Source: Gnomoniopsis sp. IMI 355080 (taxonomy: Eukaryota; Ascomycota; Sordariomycetes; Diaporthales; Gnomoniaceae). Taken from it: a stretch of 64,000 nucleotides of DNA. The stretch lies in the NCBI GenBank assembly GCA_027946555.1, contig JAPEVC010000147.1, positions 29,724 to 93,723 of the forward strand, in the 5' to 3' direction. Made by a program: the position numbers and the translations under genes. A model generated the notes under the pieces. That model made no database searches, was not told the origin of the DNA, and saw only the letters and a program-made list of their open reading frames with translations. Shown piece after piece: positions 53,610 to 63,931 of this stretch. The stretch's first letter is position 1. Every line of letters begins with the position of its first letter.

Positions 53610-54419
53610 TCAGGACCTGAACTTCTTGCTCGCTTCCTCGAAACCCATGCCGTTCTTTATCGCGGCCATCATTTGATCATCTGCCTCTACTGACGGCTTC
53701 ATCAAGGGCAGTGCCTCCGCCGCCAACTCCTTGGGCAGCACAACAACACCATTGAGATCCCCAATGAGATAATCTCCAGGGCGAATCTCCATGTCCTGCT
53801 CGTCCGTCGCCAGCTTCACCGGCACGTTCACAGCGGCAACTTTCAACAGCTCCTGCGGCGGTGCAGTACCCACATCCCTCCCAAAGATGGGAAACGCCAT
53901 GGCCCGCTGCTCCTGCAAGTCCCGAAAACGCCCGTCGATGATGCTCCCGACTGCACCAAGAGCTTGCGCCCGCGCTGACATCAACCCACCGTAGACAGCA
54001 TTGGGCGTCTTTGCAGGGCATGACACAAAGACGACTGCGCCGGCCGGGACCGAGTCGATGTAGTGTGTGGGGTGTTTGGGTGCGGGATCTCCCAGTGGCA
54101 CGTACTTGACCGTGTACGCGGGGCCGACGATGTGGGTATCGCCGGCTTGTCGCTCCGGCGACCAGAGGGTCAGACCTGAGAGGAAGCCGCCGTTGCGATA
54201 TTTTAATTTGATGAGAGCATTGGAGACATCACAGGTGGTGTATTGCTTGAGCTGTTCGACGATGGGGTCCGAAGCTGCGGAGGTCGACATCTTGGCCGAG
54301 CATGTGACAGAGAGATTGGAAATCAAACAGCGTCTGTCAGCTTGAGAAGTAGATGCGCAGAATGGCTGGATACTGGAGCGCAAGGAACGGCAGCCTGATA
54401 TTCTGAATCTCGAAAGCAT
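53610..54419 (-). CDS. RraA-like / 4-hydroxy-4-methyl-2-oxoglutarate aldolase family protein
   Basis: A single exon. From the first ATG (54419) the product has 269 residues; from a second ATG (54290, in a better context) it has 226. The stretch between, starting MLSRFRISGCRSLRSSIQPF, is rich in Arg and Ser and lacks acidic residues, so it suits a mitochondrial presequence. The RraA-type core begins LKQYTTCDVSNALIKL. It includes GPAYTVKYVPLGDPAP, YIDSVPAGAVVFVSC and GGLMSARAQALGAVGSIIDG. The active-site RFRDLQEQ and the family ending PGDYLIGDLNGVVVLPKEL are present. Bacterial relatives are either retro-aldolases of 4-hydroxy-4-methyl-2-oxoglutarate with oxaloacetate decarboxylase activity, or RNase E inhibitors; the fungal ones are thought to be enzymes. 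The exact reaction here is not shown. Confidence 0.88.
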   Translation of the reverse strand: MLSRFRISGCRSLRSSIQPFCASTSQADRRCLISNLSVTCSAKMSTSAASDPIVEQLKQYTTCDVSNALIKLKYRNGGFLSGLTLWSPERQAGDTHIVGPAYTVKYVPLGDPAPKHPTHYIDSVPAGAVVFVSCPAKTPNAVYGGLMSARAQALGAVGSIIDGRFRDLQEQRAMAFPIFGRDVGTAPPQELLKVAAVNVPVKLATDEQDMEIRPGDYLIGDLNGVVVLPKELAAEALPLMKPSVEADDQMMAAIKNGMGFEEASKKFRS

Positions 54420-55019
54420 TACAATTTCAAGAGATACATTGTAAGTCTGTACGTGCTCCGTAGTGCGACGTTGAACTTGGCCGAGGATGAGCCCTTGTTC
54501 CGGATGTGCGGACGCCTGGGCAGATATCGGGACGATCCCCCACTGCACTCGACGTCAAACAAGGGTAGCATCTGAGCTGTCCTCCCCTCGCTGCAAATCT
54601 TGCCGGGAATACTGACAGTCTATTTGCAAACTGCTAGACACCCTTCCTCGGCAATAGCACCAAATGGAATACTACCAAATGTCATTCGCTGACAGAGCTT
54701 CATTTAATCACAGTGGTCTTCGCCTCTACTTTGATACAAGCTAAGTATATACCTGGGCATTAGACCATATACATCTTCAAAGTTGTACTTACAGCAGGCC
54801 TGTGTCGTCGTAGTCCTGTTGTGTAAATCTAAACATAGCTCTGGTAGCACGAATTGTCAGAGGCGACGGGTCGCTTAAATTCAAACTCGGGTGAATATAT
54901 AATGCCTGCACTTTGAGAATGTGGATTTCATGAAGAATGACTGTGGGCCAGGATTTGCTCTGGGAGGCCATTGATATTAAAAAGCATATGTATGACTGTT
55001 TACTCCAAGGTCAAACCAC
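54420..55019. other. spacer between RraA-like gene and xylanase
   Basis: The upstream region of the RraA-like gene and the 3' side of the xylanase gene. A 60-codon frame at 54789-54971 on the minus strand has an ATG but no recognisable feature. Confidence 0.4.
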
Positions 55020-55763
55020 TCAAGCCTCAGAAACGGTCACAGTGCTAGAACCAGAGCTCTCGTATCCCTCTGTAGCAACTATCTGGTAAGCGCCGCTGCC
55101 AAATGATCCCATGCTCATGCCCAGCGACTCCCACGCATCGAAGTGCGTGGCGGTGGTGACGGTACCGCTGCTGCGAAGATCCTGACGGATAGACCAGTAC
55201 TGCGAGAAAGTCTCGCCATCGCCCTCAATCGAGGCGGCGTCCGTGCGGGTGGTCTTGTAAATATCGTAGGTGGAACCATCCGCGTCGACGGTGCCCATGT
55301 GGGTGGCAGCAGAGCCGGGGTCGTAGTCGCCGTAGTTCTCACAGATGTAATACTCAACAAGGGGGCTGGTCGTCCATCCGTAAACGGAGAGATAAGCATT
55401 GCCATCAGGGTTGAAATCAGCATCGTAGGTAATGCTCCTGTACGTAGTATTAGTAACGTCTCCTACAGATGATCAGAACCTTGCTTCAGCGTACCTGTCG
55501 GAACCAGTGGCCCATCCCTTTCCAGCGACGAAGTCGATGCTGCTGGACTCCCAGGTCACAGAGTACTGGCCATCACTTCCATCTTCGTAATCAACGCCGG
55601 TAGACTCCTCAGTCCAGAAAGAGTAGTAGAACCCATCGCTCGCCGTACCAGTGCTGCTTGAAGTCAGACGCTTGTGGATGGAGTCACCCTTCGTAACCCG
55701 GACGGCAGCAGAGACGCCAGCGACAGCTGCACTGGCAGCAATGAGTGAAGAGAAAGCGACCAT
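55020..55763 (-). CDS. endo-1,4-beta-xylanase, glycoside hydrolase family 11
   Basis: Two exons (55495-55763 and 55020-55437) give 228 residues, normal for GH11. These small, secreted beta-jelly-roll enzymes cut the xylan backbone of plant cell walls with retention. A signal peptide ([19 protein letters not shown]) is followed by a propeptide ending in a Kex2-type HKR at residues 30-32. The nucleophile is the first Glu in [17 protein letters not shown] (about Glu118) and the acid/base is in [15 protein letters not shown] (about Glu213). Other signatures are [19 protein letters not shown] and [19 protein letters not shown]. No cellulose-binding module is present. The intron is 57 nt. The presence of the gene fits a plant-associated or litter-degrading lifestyle. 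No XlnR-type GGCTAA site was seen just upstream. Confidence 0.95.
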
Positions 55764-56947
55764 TTTGTATTTGGTGGAAGAACCTATGTATATACAGGTA
55801 GGCGCAGAATAGATACGTAAAGAATGTACAGGCCTTATGCTGGTAAAGAATGAAAAAAACGTTGACAGATCAATAAAAAAAATACAAGCTTCAAAAGCCT
55901 TGGCCGTAGGTCAGCAAGTCCTTTATACTGCCTGACGGATTTTCTCCGTCGAGATCATTCCGCCAACAACTTCTCACCCCGGTCATGATCCTTGAAGTTT
56001 GTTTCCAGAAACAAACAGTACCGCCTAACCGTGCCAGTGTTCCTTGCGATATGTGCCTCCTTTGCGGCTCGCGGCCGGGAATTCAGGGGCCACCAGCATA
56101 TCCGTGACGGCGGCGAGATGAAAAGGATAGAGAATCAAGCCTCCCTCGTCCGCTTTGTGGAGACGAAGCGGGTCCTCCCGATATGGTGGGTATCTCGTGG
56201 TGAAATCCTCCGGCCGTATGACGTTCCTGGTCATGTCTACCGTCCGAGTCTTGTTTCGAAACTATTCTTTGAAGGGATCTTTTTTTGCAAAGCTGGACTG
56301 CTTCCTGAAAGAACGAGGTCTGCCCTGTTCATAACCAAGATTTGTTAGCGAAATTGCTGCAAGTGCTGCATACGATACAAGCAAGTGGTAAGGAGGCAGA
56401 AGGGCGGGCAGACCGGGCCCCGGGGTTCCCAGCTTTTGACGCCAGGGTGGTCGACAATATATGGAGACGCGTGTTTATTCGTTTCGTCTTACAGCGTGCA
56501 GGGGAACCCCTTTCCAGATCTATTTCGGCCGAGATAAACTTTAGATGACGACGCGTAAAACATGCATATTCACGTATGTATCTTTATCCATTTCTTATGT
56601 CGAGACTAATTGTGGCATGAGTTGCTCAAAAGCCGTTTGCTACTGATTCAGCTGGCAGCGAAACTCTGGGCTTCAGCTACTCATTCTGAATGCAGCCAAG
56701 AGCTTACTCAGAATTGCCCTTGAGTGGAGAGCTGTAAGTATGCCATAGTCAGTAGCTGGACCGTTTATCATTGCCTGTTTGAGTCTTGTCAACTCATGAA
56801 GACAGTGTTCGTGGGGCGAGAATCAGGCCACAATTCACAGCAGACATAGAAATACTAGACTCTTCTCAACTTTGTTCAGCATTCTCATGCAAGAACAAAG
56901 CAGACTGTATTTATTTCAATGATTTAAGACAAATTGAACTCAATCAA
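55764..56947. other. intergenic stretch upstream of the xylanase
   Basis: Includes the xylanase promoter, with TATATAC-like sequence close to the gene, and a perfect small hairpin (GACGGA, 5-base loop, TCCGTC) at 55934-55950. No gene is supported, though an open frame at 55992-56348 exists. Confidence 0.4.
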
Positions 56948-57463
56948 ATGATGGCATCCTACATGTTCGCGAAACAAGACCTTGGGCCGAGCCATGCTCC
57001 CCAGCAAGCTGACACCGACTCGGAGTGGGTTATCGTCGACGCCCAGAACGAAGGCAGCGAGTCAACCATAGCGACCTCTTTATCTGCTCACGCTAGCTCT
57101 CCTTTTTCAGCCCAGGCCTCTGAAATTACTCCTAAAAAAACGAGCCGATGCGGTGGAGTCAAGGATATAGAAGATTCAGAAGGTGCCAACAGCAAGGCCG
57201 AAAAGTGCTCCCAATGCCATGAGTGCACATCGAAGTCCCCAAGAAACAACCACAGTACGTCCAGTCTAGGTCACAAATCGACTATCGAGCATGCCCTGCT
57301 CAGTCACAAGGGTTTACTTGGCGAGCATTGCGAATACGCATTCCCAAAAGTCCCCGATGATCCTGTAACGCATCTTTGTAAGCTGACTGATATTTTAAGA
57401 AACATCAACAGTTCGCTAGCCATTGAGTTGGGCGAGGAGGTAGATGCAGAGTTACGGGACTAG
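56948..57463 (+). CDS. uncharacterised acidic protein
   Basis: From the first in-frame ATG the product has 171 residues. The open frame continues 54 codons further upstream without an ATG and with protein-like composition (DSSQLCSAFSCKNKADCIYF), so an upstream exon may be missing from this model. The protein begins MMASYMFAKQDLGPSH and contains the acidic segment DSEWVIVDAQNEGSES. A Cys cluster, KCSQCHECTSK, could bind metal. The C-terminal part looks helical (HLCKLTDILRNINSSLAIEL). I know no family with this arrangement. It is convergent with the MFS gene that ends 158 bases downstream. Confidence 0.4.
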   Translation: MMASYMFAKQDLGPSHAPQQADTDSEWVIVDAQNEGSESTIATSLSAHASSPFSAQASEITPKKTSRCGGVKDIEDSEGANSKAEKCSQCHECTSKSPRNNHSTSSLGHKSTIEHALLSHKGLLGEHCEYAFPKVPDDPVTHLCKLTDILRNINSSLAIELGEEVDAELRD

Positions 57464-57620
57464 TGGTGCCGAAGCTGATGATATTCCCAGCCCAAGGGAT
57501 GGAGACAGACTAGACGGGCCAGTGATAGTGATGTATCTTTTCGAAATCCATTATTAGATAGCACAGTCGAAGCATGCAAGGATACCCAAACACAGCACAA
57601 GCCCGCCATGGTACATACAG

Positions 57621-59361
57621 TCACACCATATACTTGAACTCTGGATGTCTTGACCCAAGGCGTGCCATCTGCTCTTCATTCAGTCCAACAAGCCGATGAT
57701 CCCGTTTCCCAGAAGCTCGCGCTCGATTTTCCCACGCGCAGTATGCAACCCCAAATGTCGCTAGGACTAAGACGCCAACTTGTCCACCGAGATTGATTGA
57801 GTGTCCGGTACGGTAAGCTGGCGCATCTGATGGGACATATGACCAACTTCGCTCGTGTCAGTTTACTTTGTTCTTTGTGTACGTATGATGCTCAATCAGC
57901 CAGATTTACTCACGTTGCAACGATCCCACCAATTGTTCCTAGAGTCACGACATAACCGGACGATACTGCACGAACTCCGGGGCCGGCGGAGTCTAACAAA
58001 CTATGTCAGTTTACAATTCCACAACAAGATCCAGAAAGAAGCTTACTGTTGATCGCCCAGGCCAAGAAACCGGGTCCTCCTGGGAACGCTCCAACAGTGA
58101 CGAAAAAGACTGCCATGTACCGAATGTCGGGGTCTGTCGCCCATCGAAGGATCGCGAAGCCGGTGATCGCCAGCAATGAGAATCCTGCGAGATAGACTCC
58201 TCGTCTCCGTGTCTTGTCACTGATGTAGGCCACAGCAACCGCCACAACACAAGCGCAAACGTACGGCGGCACGCTGTACAGTTGGGCCTGCGTGCTTGTC
58301 CAGTTCAAATCTCGGAGAATCGTGGGCAGAAAAACGGAAAGTCCCTGCACGGTGATATTGATAAGAAAGAAACCAAAGGCGCAAGTGTAGTTGTGAATGC
58401 AAAAGACCGCCCTCTTGACATCGACCCAGGTGACGCGCTCTTCTGGTTGGGCCTTGTGCTCCCGAAGAAGTCGCTCTGCAGCGATCATCTGCTCCCTTTC
58501 GGTCAGGAATTTGCAAGTGGCTGGGGAGCTAGGCAGCCAGATTGGTGCAATGAGTCCTATTATGATCGTGATGAGGCCCTCAAAGAAAAAGATATTGCGC
58601 CATGTGTTGATCGGCCTCGCTGCGGTGCCCCATTCTGGAATGCGCGAGAGACCAGTCGCCAGCAGACCTCCAAACGCGCCAGCCATGGATGCGGCCGAGA
58701 CGTAGATGCCGATTCGAAAAAGCAGCTCCTTGCGCTTGTAGAAGGTGCTGAGGTAAAACGCCATACCGGGCATGGCACCACCCTCAAACCCACCCAGAAT
58801 GGCACGCGCGACGAGGAGGCCGGGATAGGACGTGACAAAGGCTGAGCAGAGTGACACGAGCCCAAAACCGACCACGAGGCCGGGGAGGTAGAGTCGTGGC
58901 CCGACACGCTTGAGAATGATGTTGCTGGGAACCTCAACCAGGAGGTACACAATGTAGAAGATGGAGAGCGTCCAGTTGAATTGTAATCCGACGAGTTGCA
59001 GATCGCGTTCCAAACCTTGTATGCGGGCGTTTCCGATATTGATCCGGTCGAGAAACTGTTGTCCAGCAGTCAGACAGGTCAGTCATATACTTTTCTAAAA
59101 GAAGCCAACATCATCTTATGGGATCCTCACGCAAAGCATGTACAACACTGTGACCCAAGGTACCGTCCGCCAGTCCATTTTGTGTCGAAGAATGGTCTCC
59201 TCTTCCTCCGTCCATTCTAGGGCCCCGGCCCCCAAATCGACCTCCGACTTGGATGAGCGCTCTTCCGCGAGGACGGTCTCCTCCACTATCTCATATATTA
59301 GCACGGCGAAAATCTGTGATCCATGCATGCAAGTAGGTGTCTTACTTGACGTCTTTCCCAT
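57621..59361 (-). CDS. MFS permease, anion:cation symporter (Dal5/TNA1-like) family
   Basis: Five exons (59346-59361, 59131-59285, 58047-59055, 57914-57992 and 57621-57846) give 494 residues. Every junction closes in frame, including a first exon of only 16 nt (ATG GGA AAG ACG TCA A). The acidic N-terminus leads to DWRTVPWVTVLYMLC, then FLDRINIGNARIQGLERDL, a family hallmark. Membrane segments follow: LSIFYIVYLLVEVPSNIILK, LVARAILGGFEGGAMPGMAF and YLSTFYKRKEL. Near the C-terminus TWSYVPSDAPAYRTGHSIN is typical of this subfamily. It likely takes up a carboxylate or vitamin-like anion by proton symport at the plasma membrane. The family is the same as that of the permease at 34532-36175, but the two are distant paralogues. 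Confidence 0.9.
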
Positions 59362-59879
59362 GATGATAGTTTTCTTGCGAATCCTTAGATGTGTCCTCGT
59401 CAGCTGCGACAAATGCACGCCAGAACCCTAGCACAACAACAGGCTGACCAGAACCCGACGAGGAAACGCTTCATTTTGTAGTACACATGACTTCATTAGC
59501 AAAGTATTCCATTCTCCAGGATTCTTCGAAGGCCAAGCCCAGCCAAGGCCTACGGGAGGTATGTGCGGCACACCGTTCTAGCTGTCTGGCCAACGGTCTA
59601 AATAAGGCCAAGGACCGTAGATTGCGGGGTTTTTAATGGAGCCACGGGACTATGTCCTTGGCTCCTCCTATTCAACCGCAAAGAAAAGAGGTTTATGACT
59701 GAGATCGAGGCATCGCCTCAAGTGCCGCAGTTCTATCGCGGGTGAAGGTCCATTCAAAACACACTAGGTAGTTTCCAAGCTTTGTTTGTCGGATATTGGC
59801 ATTAAGACGGTATTATTAGACTATTTTGATATTTCGGCATGGCGGCGTGAAGTAACCCCTCAGCTCCGGGCCCCCCTGA
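59362..59879. other. spacer between MFS gene and SurE-like gene
   Basis: About 520 bases holding the promoter of the MFS gene and the 3' flank of the SurE-like gene. No gene seen. Confidence 0.45.
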
Positions 59880-60915
59880 TTATGAAGGCAAGCAGGTCAG
59901 AATGCTGGAAAGTTTGTCCAGCACGGTCTGCTGACCGGCCGAGTCAGTGTCCGTCTTATCGCTGCAAGTGCCCACACTGACGGATACATAACACCCAGCA
60001 TCCACGACATCCTTCTCCCATGGCAGCCAGGTCTCGTTGCAAGTCTGGACATCCGCAGTTGACAAGACTGTTGGAATGTTGATCCTGCTCAGCACAAATT
60101 TGAAGTCACTGGCATCCGTACAAGAAGTATCCGTGACCCCAGCCATGTTGACGTTGAGGAAGACGTCGTCCGGGAGATAAGGCGTGCCCGAAGCGACGAT
60201 GGCGTTGGTCAGGTTTAAGGCAAGGTCGGCGTAGACCAGGCTTGCTGTAGGAACTGGCACCGTGTTCCAAGCGACTCTGTCCTCCGTGATACCGGAAAAG
60301 GCGATTGCGGGAATGCCCTGGTCGACGGCATAGCAAGCTGCACCAACTGTACCGGAGAACTCGACCTGGATGAAGCCGACGTTCGAGCCGACGTTGGGCC
60401 CGGTGACGGCGAGGTCGGGCAGCGTTCCGTTACCCCAATACTCCGGCCCGAAAGTGTCCAATCCGTAGCGCATTGATGTCGCCGGGTACGAGTTCACCCA
60501 GTTCAACGAAGGATCGCTGGCGTTGGTGCCGTATGCCGCACCAGCCGCACAGCTGTCATACTCGCATGACGTTGTGCGAACGGTTGGATCCGAGTCTAGC
60601 GAGCCTGAGGATAGACATATTAGCCGAAATACAGGCCGCGTGGCCCAAGTCAGGCGCTAGAAAGTATACGGCGGAACGCCGCGAGCTAGCCCTTCATCAG
60701 TGCGATAATGGAGATTGCGTACTTCTCGCAGACTCATTGTCTGCAGGAGCCGATACGAGGGCATCGTAGCCGGCATCGACCATGGCGGTGTGGAAAGAAC
60801 GTAGATACATCTCGGCCCATCCATCATCGTTTGACTGTATGATTTTCACACCCCTGGCGCCTCCGACCGCCAGCACAATCGCAGATGCGCTCCTAAGAAA
60901 TGAGTGGACGCCCAT
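59880..60915 (-). CDS. secreted SurE-like phosphatase/nucleotidase
   Basis: Two exons (60723-60915 and 59880-60604) give 305 residues; the intron is 118 nt. SurE proteins are metal-dependent 5'/3'-nucleotidases and phosphatases. The start is the ATG at 60915, giving a hydrophobic N-terminus (SFLRSASAIVLAVGGARG) that fits a secretion signal. The metal-binding motif follows directly: IIQSNDDGWAEMYLRSF, with the two aspartates that bind the metal, then YDALVSAPADNESA. Other SurE blocks are DLAVTGPNVGSNVG, AACYAVDQGIPAIAFSG and DDVFLNVNMAGV. Several Cys residues in the second half (CEYDSCAAG, DTSCTDAS) suit disulfides in an extracellular enzyme. Such genes are widespread in filamentous fungi as acid-phosphatase-like secreted proteins. 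Its target, nucleotide or other phosphoester, is unknown. Confidence 0.88.
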
Positions 60916-62075
60916 ATTGAGCAAAAGTGAGGGAAAGTGGGGGGAGGCAGTGGAGGGAGGAGGGTGAGAGAGAGAGAGCCGGAACGCAAGAGGCCATCAC
61001 CAAGGACCCGACGAGGTCCGAAGATCTGTTTATGAGGACTCGGAATGCGCCCGCCGTCCGTAATGGCCTCGCCCGCAGGTCTCCACGTGCAGCTGCGCCG
61101 TGCCGTCAGGTCCGTTCAGCTGCATGGGGCACACATTTCCGAGGTGGCCGTTCCTGCAGATCACATCGGTTGGTAAAGATGCAGCCCCTATTGTTTCAGG
61201 GCCAGTATGTGCCCCGACCACCAATCAGAGCACCAAACACGCTGAAGACAGTGACAAGTCGAACTCCGGGCAAATCTCTCGGGTGGATCCCACAATAGCG
61301 GGCCGCCCAGCAGGCTGGCAGGCAGGATTGCAATCAGGGTTTGACCTGTCAGGCGACCTTCCTATCATGGCCACAGTCTTAGATGTGATTGGCCATTTAT
61401 CCCTGGAGGGGGCGGATGAGGCAGCCGATCTTTAACGACAAGGCCCGCGGCCAAGCACTGGACCGAATGCCTGGCAGGTCTGTTGGCGTTGAGGAAGTCT
61501 TGGTTCGTCTGATAGAGATTACTCTAGTGCGTAAATTCAAGCGAATGGGGAGCTATGAGCTCGTCTCGTGGGCAATAACTCAAGCTTGGCACACACCAAT
61601 ATATACCGAGGTAGTAATCCTCCCAAGTGAGCAGCAAGCGGGACTTGTATTCAACTTTGGACGTAGCAGGTATACCAGGCGTAGCAGGTGTAGATGGCTT
61701 GCTACATCCTTATATCTGTTTATGGATCAGTAGGCATGGCGAGTTTGATCTGTCGATCCAAGTTCTATGGATCGTGCGTGCATAAAGCTTGAGTCCTTGG
61801 CTTCCTATGTACCAAGAAAAGTCAAGTTCCGATTCGATTGCGGACATCCTCCATCAAATGGCCATTTATTCATCAATGTGTGTCTGAGACCTCTCCATAT
61901 CCTTGAAAATCTATATGCATATCATCCATGTCTGTGCTCTGCGAAAGCATCAACGCGCGTTCACAGGAACACGTGATTTTCACTACATTCCGAGATGCAT
62001 TTGATCACCTCACGAGGTCAGTCCCGAAATGATAATATTACTTTTACTCTACCCCTTAGTTCATCTGCCACCTGA
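60916..62075. other. intergenic stretch
   Basis: Upstream region of the SurE-like gene and 3' flank of the rhodopsin-domain gene. It has a short purine-rich GA run at about 60966-60980. No gene is supported; plus-strand frames at 60927-61298 and 61389-61733 look random. Confidence 0.4.
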
Positions 62076-63330
62076 TCAGACTGGCGGTAGGTTCTTCAAA
62101 CTTATCCCATCCTCTCCCTCCCAGGCGTCTGCATCTTTCTGGCCTGCGCTGGACTTGGGTCCAGAAGAGACCACAACAGTCCTAGTCCGAATGATCCCCT
62201 TGTGCGTCCTGAAAGTGTCATCAGTAGTACCACCATAGTACTTCTGCCTTATCGTCATCTTCACCTCCTTCACCATGATTCGTAGAACAGGGATCGAGAC
62301 TGCTATAATGGTGACAGCCGACTCTGCAGCTCCCCATACAATCAAATCGCAGATGTTGACTACGAAGTAAAATTAGAATTGCAAAAATGCCCCCAAATGA
62401 ATGGAGTTCTGACTTACACGGGAAGTCGGCCGTCTCCAGAGTAGGTATGGCCAAGGTCTTGAAAATGGACGTCACGCCGGCACTGACATACTTTTGTTAA
62501 TAAACATGGCAACGTGGCGGTATGCATCCGGTAAACTCACAAAACACCAAGGCTCATTGCGACAGCCACTCCTAGCTTCTCCTTGGTTTTCATTTGCAAT
62601 GACCAGACCAACTTCCACGGGAGAAATGCCAGAATGATATCAAACAGAGCCGAATACCCTAAGAGGGGTTTATCAGTGACATCCCTAGCTGCTACCCACT
62701 CTGGATGATTTCTTACCTCCAACGAATATACCGTAATGAGTCTGAACACCAGCAGGCCAACAAGTACCCGATTCAAACACGTTCCACGTCTTGGAAACCG
62801 GCCAGCATTTGATCCATTGGAACAGCGCATTGCCAAACATCAAGATGTTCATCGAAAGCATGGCAAACCAAAGAAAGTTTCTCGCCCATTTCTGCTGCCA
62901 CATGAGCCTCAGTAGTGTCAAGGCGAACGAGGTCTTGCTCCATGCCGCGGCAAGGATGGAAAAAGTACCGTTGACGTTCCCAAACAGGCCAATCTGCCCA
63001 AGATTCTCAACGGGAACGTCATCAACGTGGTGACCGAGTCCTAGGGGAACAGAAACGCTGGTCATGATGGCCGAGCCCAGCAATGCAAACTAGTGGGGGA
63101 TGTTAACAAAGCCATTCTTGCCTTCCTTGACCATTCAAGTATCAGACAAGAACGGAGGATCGAATGGAGAGACTTGCCCATGAAGCGATAAGAATGTGAT
63201 CATCAAGCCAAAGCCCACGCCGTGACTTTAGCTTGCAGCCTATTCTCAGGCCAAGAAATATCGCTGAGAGACCTGCGAAAAGCCAGCTCGATAGGAGAAC
63301 CCTGAGCACTTGATTATCTGAAGATGCCAT
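62076..63330 (-). CDS. rhodopsin-domain integral membrane protein (fungal, Pth11-related)
   Basis: Five exons (63178-63330, 62717-63089, 62541-62658, 62418-62482 and 62076-62359) give 330 residues with about seven membrane segments. The family is a large fungal set of putative seven-helix receptors related to the Pth11 surface-sensing protein. Signatures are FLGLRIGCKLKSRRGLWLDD at the N-terminus, PLGLGHHVDDVP, then ILAAAWSKTSFALTLLRLMW. Later come GYSALFDIILAFLPWKLVW and SLGVFAGVTSIFKTLAIP. AAESAVTIIAVSIPVLRIMV precedes a hydrophilic tail. There is no CFEM domain at the N-terminus. Intron 1 (63090-63177) has a GC donor, G|GCAAGT, and a TAG acceptor; the others are GT-AG of 58 nt. Ligand and signalling partners are unknown. 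Confidence 0.88.
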
Positions 63331-63931
63331 TTTGACGTGACCTCAAAATTACTAAGTGAAGTATTAGATAGGTGGGTCTTTTAGATGGTGGACATCCAGT
63401 TCCAGAGTAGCGTTTTCTGTGTACTGAGAATTCAATTACCCAAGCAGCCAACACGATGGGCCAGCCAGCTAACTGGATAACTTTGCTTTGCAGAATTATA
63501 CAGACATTGAACCCAAGAAGAGAAAAGATTAAGAAAAAAAACAGGCGCCGGGGTCTCTTTTGAATGGCCTAGTACCCGCCATCCACATCTTGCATGAAAT
63601 ATAAAGCTGCCATACCAGTAACCACTTGGAAACCTGTTCCATAACTACAAGGCTATAGTAGTAACCTTGGGATCTATAACGGTTCTTGACATATCAACCG
63701 CAGATACCTGCTCGTTTATCAAAGGCTTTGCTGCTATTTTCCCTTCTGCCCTAAAGGTGCTGAAACCCATAGTGTGGCATACCGACTCATGTAAGTAAGC
63801 ATCGATGGCAGGTTTGGGAAAACCCGAACAAGTCAAATAAAGAAAATAGGGGTTCTTTTTGGGCTTGGCATCTCATGTCAGGTGCCAACTTGTTCTGTAA
63901 ATTTGGGTCGAGGTGGATCCCCCCAGGGTTG
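63331..63931. other. upstream region of the rhodopsin-domain gene
   Basis: About 600 bases with no supported gene. Two purine-rich patches are visible (around 63520-63545 and 63835-63850), and nothing else I can interpret. Confidence 0.4.

Noticed and set aside
54789..54971. 60-codon frame with an ATG on the minus strand
   Set aside because: Too short, without signal peptide, motif or promoter features; could be real only with transcript evidence.
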